Assembly: GCA_001784555.1 (NCBI GenBank)
Contig: MFRM01000007.1
Location: 26,469 to 90,468, forward strand
Source: Candidatus Melainabacteria bacterium RIFCSPHIGHO2_02_FULL_34_12
Lineage (GTDB): Bacteria > Cyanobacteriota > Vampirovibrionia > 2-02-FULL-35-15
Direction: 5' to 3'
DNA length: 64,000 nt
Under the pieces are notes generated by a model. The model ran no database searches. It had not been told where the DNA came from and saw only the letters and a list, made by a program, of their open reading frames with translations. Within the stretch, counting starts at the first letter, position 1; every line of letters starts with the position of its first letter. This document shows, piece by piece, positions 60,439-64,000 of this stretch. Both the position numbers and the translations under genes were made by a program.

Positions 60439-60920
60439 CGTTTTGTGCTAAAAAAACTTTTAATTAACCTGGAGGCTTCCAGCTCCATTATTCCACCAAT
60501 AACTTCAATTTGATTATTTTTATTTAACTCATTTATCAAATGAAAAGCTGATCCACATGCACCTGAGACAGAATCATAAGCACCAAAAACCACAGTGGAT
60601 ATTCTAGAGTTTATTATCGCCCCGCAACACATAGCACATGGTTCAAGCGTCGTATATAAAGTACAGCCATTTAAACGCCAATTAGACAAAACTTTAGAAG
60701 CTTCTCTAATTACAATGATTTCTGCATGAGCAGTAGGATCTAAATTCGTTTCTGTTTTATTTACAGCACTTGAAAGCAATTTATTCTCTTTTATAACTAA
60801 AGCAGCAATAGGGACTTCGTTATATTGGGCAGACACAGGGTCAGGGTCTGCCCCTACAGTTTTTTTTGCAAGCTCAATGCATTTAGACATCCAATAAGTA
60901 TGAGAAAAATTATTTCCCAT
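60435..60920 (-). CDS. tadA: tRNA-specific adenosine deaminase (TadA)
   Basis: TadA converts A34 to inosine in tRNA-Arg(ACG). The 161-residue product has the zinc-binding TAHAEIIVIREAS (H-A-E with the proton-shuttling Glu) and PCAMCCGAI (C-x2-C). Near the N-terminus, VGADPDPVSAQYN is encoded by an inverted repeat at 60827-60853, where orthologues have a short, simple loop. The rest is ordinary. It follows purE and rseP in the same direction (gap of 17 bases to purE). Confidence 0.9.
   Translation of the reverse strand: MGNNFSHTYWMSKCIELAKKTVGADPDPVSAQYNEVPIAALVIKENKLLSSAVNKTETNLDPTAHAEIIVIREASKVLSNWRLNGCTLYTTLEPCAMCCGAIINSRISTVVFGAYDSVSGACGSAFHLINELNKNNQIEVIGGIMELEASRLIKSFFSTKR
60827..60853. 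repeat. 27-bp inverted repeat inserted in tadA
   Basis: GGGCAGAC and GTCTGCCC flank an 11-base middle, followed by CCTAC. tadA reads it in frame as VGADPDPVSAQ. It matches the plan of the palindromes in queG, uvrC and rimO but the arms are shorter. Confidence 0.75.
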
Positions 60921-60937
60921 TTTCTATCTCTTATCTC

Positions 60938-61414
60938 TCATCTCTCAGCTTTAATTCTTTCAGCTTCTTTATGTCTGTATTCCATAAGTTTTTTTTGAAG
61001 TTCTTTATTTTCAATAGAAATTATTTCAAGAGCTAAAATAGCTGCATTTTTAGCTCCGTCCACAGCAACAGTGGCTACAGGAACTCCAGGCGGCATCTGA
61101 ACCGTAGCAAGAAGAGAATCTATTCCTCCGGAAACCCCACCGCTAAAAGGTATACCTATTACCGGAAGTGTGGTTCTAGCTGCAACCGTACCTGACAAAT
61201 GATTTGCCATTCCAGCTCCTGTAATAAAAACTTTTACGCCATTATTTATAGCATTATCAATAACTTCCTGAACAAATTCAGGCGATCTATGTGCACTTGC
61301 AACCTTAAAATCATAAAGTACATTAAACTCAGCTAAAGTTTCCAAAGCTGGTTTAATTTTCGATTCATCTGATTTACTGCCTATAATAATCTGAATATCA
61401 ATCTTTCTTACCAC
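60938..61414 (-). CDS. purE: N5-carboxyaminoimidazole ribonucleotide mutase
   Basis: PurE moves the carboxyl group on the imidazole ring in purine synthesis. The 158-residue product has the phosphate-binding IIGSKSDESKIKPALETL, the SAHRSPEFVQEV loop, the GAGMANHLSGTVAARTTLPV segment and IPFSGGVSGGIDSLLATVQM. These are all the class I landmarks. purK is not next to it. It overlaps the end of the rseP gene by 17 bases. Confidence 0.95.
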   Translation of the reverse strand: MVRKIDIQIIIGSKSDESKIKPALETLAEFNVLYDFKVASAHRSPEFVQEVIDNAINNGVKVFITGAGMANHLSGTVAARTTLPVIGIPFSGGVSGGIDSLLATVQMPPGVPVATVAVDGAKNAAILALEIISIENKELQKKLMEYRHKEAERIKAER

Positions 61415-62600
61415 TGCTTTTTTCCTCCGGCATTAAATTAAATTTTCCACTAATTAAACCTTTGATGTCATTAAATAAAACAAAAAACATCAGCAAGAGC
61501 AAAAGGAAAAAGCCGGTTTGAATGGCTCGTTGTTGAATTGATTCAGCCAGCCTTTTACCCCTTATTTTTTCAATGACCATAAACAAGAGATGTCCGCCGT
61601 CTAAAGCTGGTATAGGAAGAAGATTAATAATGGCAAGATTTACACTGATTAATGCAGACCATCTGTAAATTTCTCTGAAGTCTACAGTAATTGCCTGAGC
61701 AAAAATCGAGACTATTGCAATAATGCCATGTAAATCATCAGTACCAATTTTTGGAGCACCTGCTGGAGAAAGACCAAACATATTAGTTATCATTAACCAC
61801 AAACCAATTAACATGGACACAGTCCATTCAATTAAAATTACTCCTGACTGACCAAGCCAGACAAAAGGATTTCTGGAAGGTTTTTCATATTCGCCATTTT
61901 TAATCAACCCTAGTCCTATACCAATAGCACCTTCTTTATTTGGGATTACTTTTACATTAAATGTTTTAATGACTGGCTTTCCGTTTTTAAAAGTTTTTCG
62001 TTGTATTTTAAATAGAACTTCTTTTAAAGGATGGGATTTTACGATTTGAACAACTCGAGTAGGATCTTTAATTTTCAGGTGATTAACTTTTAGAACTACA
62101 TCGCCAGCTCTTAATCCAGCTTGTTTTGCAATGGGATTCGGAACAATTCCATGTTCTTTAGCAATAGATGTTGAATCCAGAAGACCGGTAATCACTACAT
62201 TACCTTTTGAACTGGGCGGACCAATGGTGGCTACCATTATTAGGCACATTAAATAAGCAAAAAGAATATTAAATATCACCCCTGCACTAGCTACACATGC
62301 ACGCTTCCAAACGGGAAAGGTCTTAAGCGATTTTAAATTCGGCATTTCTTTTAAAAGCTCTTCGCTTGATTCATCACCTAACTCTGGTATAGCAACGTAA
62401 CCTCCTAGAACAAACCAATGAAATCTAAACTCTGTATTTTTCCAGTTACCTATTTTTATATGACTTCCAAACGGCAGACCAAAACCAAAGATAGGGGTTT
62501 GAAATCCAAGCCTCCTGGCAACTATCCAGTGACCAAATTCATGGACAATAATCATTAAACTAATAAGACCTAAAACAACAATTAAATTTAAAACTATCAT
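61398..62600 (-). CDS. rseP: Site-2 zinc metalloprotease RseP
   Basis: RseP cleaves membrane proteins within the membrane during envelope stress and clears signal-peptide remnants. The 400-residue product has HEFGHW near residue 20 (HExxH zinc site), a membrane segment with CVASAGVIFNILFAYLMCLI, a PDZ domain (residues about 130-240, with AGLRAGDVVLKVNHLKIKD) and the third zinc ligand in LLPIPALDGGHLLF. It follows the GT9 gene in the same direction. No sigma-E/anti-sigma pair is near. Confidence 0.93.
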   Translation of the reverse strand: MIVLNLIVVLGLISLMIIVHEFGHWIVARRLGFQTPIFGFGLPFGSHIKIGNWKNTEFRFHWFVLGGYVAIPELGDESSEELLKEMPNLKSLKTFPVWKRACVASAGVIFNILFAYLMCLIMVATIGPPSSKGNVVITGLLDSTSIAKEHGIVPNPIAKQAGLRAGDVVLKVNHLKIKDPTRVVQIVKSHPLKEVLFKIQRKTFKNGKPVIKTFNVKVIPNKEGAIGIGLGLIKNGEYEKPSRNPFVWLGQSGVILIEWTVSMLIGLWLMITNMFGLSPAGAPKIGTDDLHGIIAIVSIFAQAITVDFREIYRWSALISVNLAIINLLPIPALDGGHLLFMVIEKIRGKRLAESIQQRAIQTGFFLLLLLMFFVLFNDIKGLISGKFNLMPEEKSSGKKD

Positions 62601-62659
62601 GATATTGAGTTTAGCATATAAATATATATTTTAAATACAGAATATTCAGGTTGAAAATC

Positions 62660-63682
62660 CTAAATCTTGTTAGCATAGGGATTATTTTTAAGCGTTGAGT
62701 GAATCATCTCTGCTACTTCATCAGGAGTTATATTTTTCATGCAGTTATTATGCATTAAAGGACATTCTTTTTTTCTACAAGCAATACATTCCATTTCTGA
62801 AAGAAACAAACAGTTATTAATGCAATTATATGGACCTGTTCTCAGAGGCGAAGTAGGTCCATAAATCCCTACAACCCCAGGAAATCCAAAATCATTTTTT
62901 ATGGCACTTGCCATATGCAGAGCAAATGAATCCATTCCTAAAACGAGATCTACATTTTGAATCAGATAAATTAACTCAGAGAAGGATGATTTACCAATTA
63001 AGTTCTTATAGTCAATAGAAGAAGAATCTAAATTTATGATTAATTCACTAATATATTTTAAGTCACCTTCAGCTCCACAAAGAATAACTTGAAAATCTTT
63101 TGATAACTTTGAAACTAAATTAAACCAGTAATCCATAGGCCACATTTTACTTTTCCATGTAGTCCCAGGGGAAAAAAGTAATGATTTCTTGTTTTTTTTA
63201 ACGATGATTTCTTTAATATTTTTATTCTCAATATTTGATATTTGCGGAATGAGAAATTTTACCTTCGAAAGATGTTTTTTAGTAATTGATGAAATCAGCT
63301 CCAGATTCATATGAATGATATGTTTTTTAGTTATAAAAAGATTTCCAACATCGATTTTTAAATCATAAAAAAGTGGAGATAATTCCCTTGAGTTTTTAAA
63401 ACCGACTATTTTTTTACCAAAAGACAGTTTACTGAGAAATGCACTTTTAAATAATCCCTGGACATCAATAACATAATCATAATTTTGTTTTTGAATAAGT
63501 AAAATATCCTGGGGTAAATAAATCTTATTAATTTCTTTTATTAAGGAGAGCAATCCGTATCCGTCTTTTCCAACTAACCAGTCAATCTGAGAGTCAGGAA
63601 AATTGTTCTTTATTTCATTTATTAAAGGCAAAGAGTGGATTATATCTCCGAGGCTGCTGAGTCTTACTATTAAAAATTTCAT
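62660..63682 (-). CDS. Glycosyltransferase family 9 (heptosyltransferase-like)
   Basis: GT9 enzymes add heptose or related sugars to the lipopolysaccharide inner core. The product of about 340 residues starts MKFLIVRLSSLGDIIHSLPL. It has PDSQIDWLVGKDGYGLLSL, KKSLLFSPGTTWKSKMWP and LGMDSFALHMASAI, with GIYGPTSPLRTGPY. These are the donor and acceptor sites of WaaC/WaaF-type proteins, but which one cannot be said. Its start is the ATG at 63682; the frame extends five residues upstream. The presence implies an outer membrane with LPS. Confidence 0.88.
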   Translation of the reverse strand: MKFLIVRLSSLGDIIHSLPLINEIKNNFPDSQIDWLVGKDGYGLLSLIKEINKIYLPQDILLIQKQNYDYVIDVQGLFKSAFLSKLSFGKKIVGFKNSRELSPLFYDLKIDVGNLFITKKHIIHMNLELISSITKKHLSKVKFLIPQISNIENKNIKEIIVKKNKKSLLFSPGTTWKSKMWPMDYWFNLVSKLSKDFQVILCGAEGDLKYISELIINLDSSSIDYKNLIGKSSFSELIYLIQNVDLVLGMDSFALHMASAIKNDFGFPGVVGIYGPTSPLRTGPYNCINNCLFLSEMECIACRKKECPLMHNNCMKNITPDEVAEMIHSTLKNNPYANKI

Positions 63683-63693
63683 TTTTGAGTAAG

Positions 63694-64000
63694 TCATGTA
63701 ACCCTTATCAGTCTATAAAATTGCTTTGATTTTATCTCACTAAGAGATACTTTAAAAAGCCTGGAGAACTCACTTATTAAAGGCAAATAAACATCTTCAT
63801 CTGTATCATTTGTCTCAACCAGATTAAATTTATTATTTAGATTCTTTATACCACCACGCAAATAAATACACTCATTCACTGAATTATTAAACCAGTTTTC
63901 TTCAATAAATATATTTCCTCCTTTTAAGTTTAGAATAATAATTTTTCCGCCTAGATTGTTATCAGCAAAAAATTTACCTGGTAATCCTCCCAGAACCAGC
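63694..64000 (-). CDS. GXGXG-domain protein, C-terminal part (runs off window edge)
   Basis: The frame is open to the window edge; the visible residues are the C-terminal 101. LGGLPGKFFADNNLGGKIII and the following NLKGGNIFIEEN... segment resemble the beta-helix glutamate synthase alpha-subunit (GXGXG) domain, and the end KQFYRLIRVT is similar to its C-terminus. A GTG at 63879 is only an internal codon. It could be a glutamate synthase large subunit or a related stand-alone protein. It overlaps no gene but lies eleven bases upstream of the GT9 start. Confidence 0.55.
   Translation of the reverse strand, partial: LVLGGLPGKFFADNNLGGKIIILNLKGGNIFIEENWFNNSVNECIYLRGGIKNLNNKFNLVETNDTDEDVYLPLISEFSRLFKVSLSEIKSKQFYRLIRVT

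Overview
The window is an AT-rich, gene-dense bacterial chromosome segment with about 70 protein genes, one complete tRNA-Lys, one complete tRNA-Arg and a 3' half of a second tRNA-Arg. There is no rRNA, CRISPR array, recognisable transposase gene or prophage. The gene content suggests a Gram-negative-type, non-photosynthetic relative of Cyanobacteria (Melainabacteria/Vampirovibrionia-like). This is inferred from cyanobacterial-type conserved families (DUF3326, DUF4330), a SigF-like group 3 sigma factor, an AtpZ/AtpI/AtpB ATP synthase leader, the C5 heme gene hemL, a GT9 heptosyltransferase-like enzyme and an O-antigen ligase-like protein, with no photosynthesis gene. The species cannot be fixed from this sequence.

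Layout. 1-8 kb: edge of a membrane protein, thiS, a DJ-1/PfpI protein, trpE, rnhB, rplS, a secreted cyclophilin, hemL and a tyrosine recombinase. 8-14 kb: hypothetical proteins around a sigma-28-like factor and flhB (flagellar or type III export). 14-25 kb: rsmA-grx-rpmE, ispG, a large periplasmic TPR protein, the start of an atp operon, a peptide ABC ATPase, a SigF-like sigma factor with galE, two convergent ribbon-helix-helix regulators, and an inositol-phosphatase gene. 25-35 kb: queG, rimO, uvrC, ahcY, a FAH-family enzyme, an AI-2E/PerM exporter, tRNA-Lys, an MgtC protein and gshB. 35-44 kb: accD-accA, an SDR gene, priA and a degenerate recombinase in one overlapping unit, DUF3326, and a small repeat protein. 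44-52 kb: a candidate structured RNA, an alpha/beta hydrolase, DUF4330, an O-antigen ligase-like gene, rsfS, a truncated PNP-like gene, a class V aminotransferase, gpmI and nrdR. 52-64 kb: thiO, gcvT, frr, uppP, trmD, tsaD, miaA, tRNA-Arg, a GH-like secreted protein, tadA, purE, rseP, a GT9 enzyme and the end of a GXGXG-domain protein.

Most genes are housekeeping: tRNA modification (queG, rimO, trmD, tsaD, miaA, tadA), ribosome function (rplS, rpmE, rsmA, rsfS, frr), repair and restart (uvrC, priA), envelope (uppP, rseP, GT9, O-antigen ligase) and cofactors (thiS, thiO, ispG, hemL).

The most unusual content is repetitive. Short perfect or near-perfect palindromes, often with GTAG/CTAC ends, lie between genes and also in frame inside conserved genes (three in uvrC, a cluster in rimO, one each in queG and tadA), like Rickettsia palindromic elements. 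There is also a two-copy element of about 195 bp with long terminal inverted repeats, a double-hairpin family of about 85 bp, and a rimO 3' end duplicated around an inserted repeat. Other oddities are a glutaredoxin gene with no AUG/GUG/UUG start coupled to rpmE, a catalytically dead tyrosine recombinase coupled to priA, and a compact four-way-junction RNA candidate near 44.2 kb.
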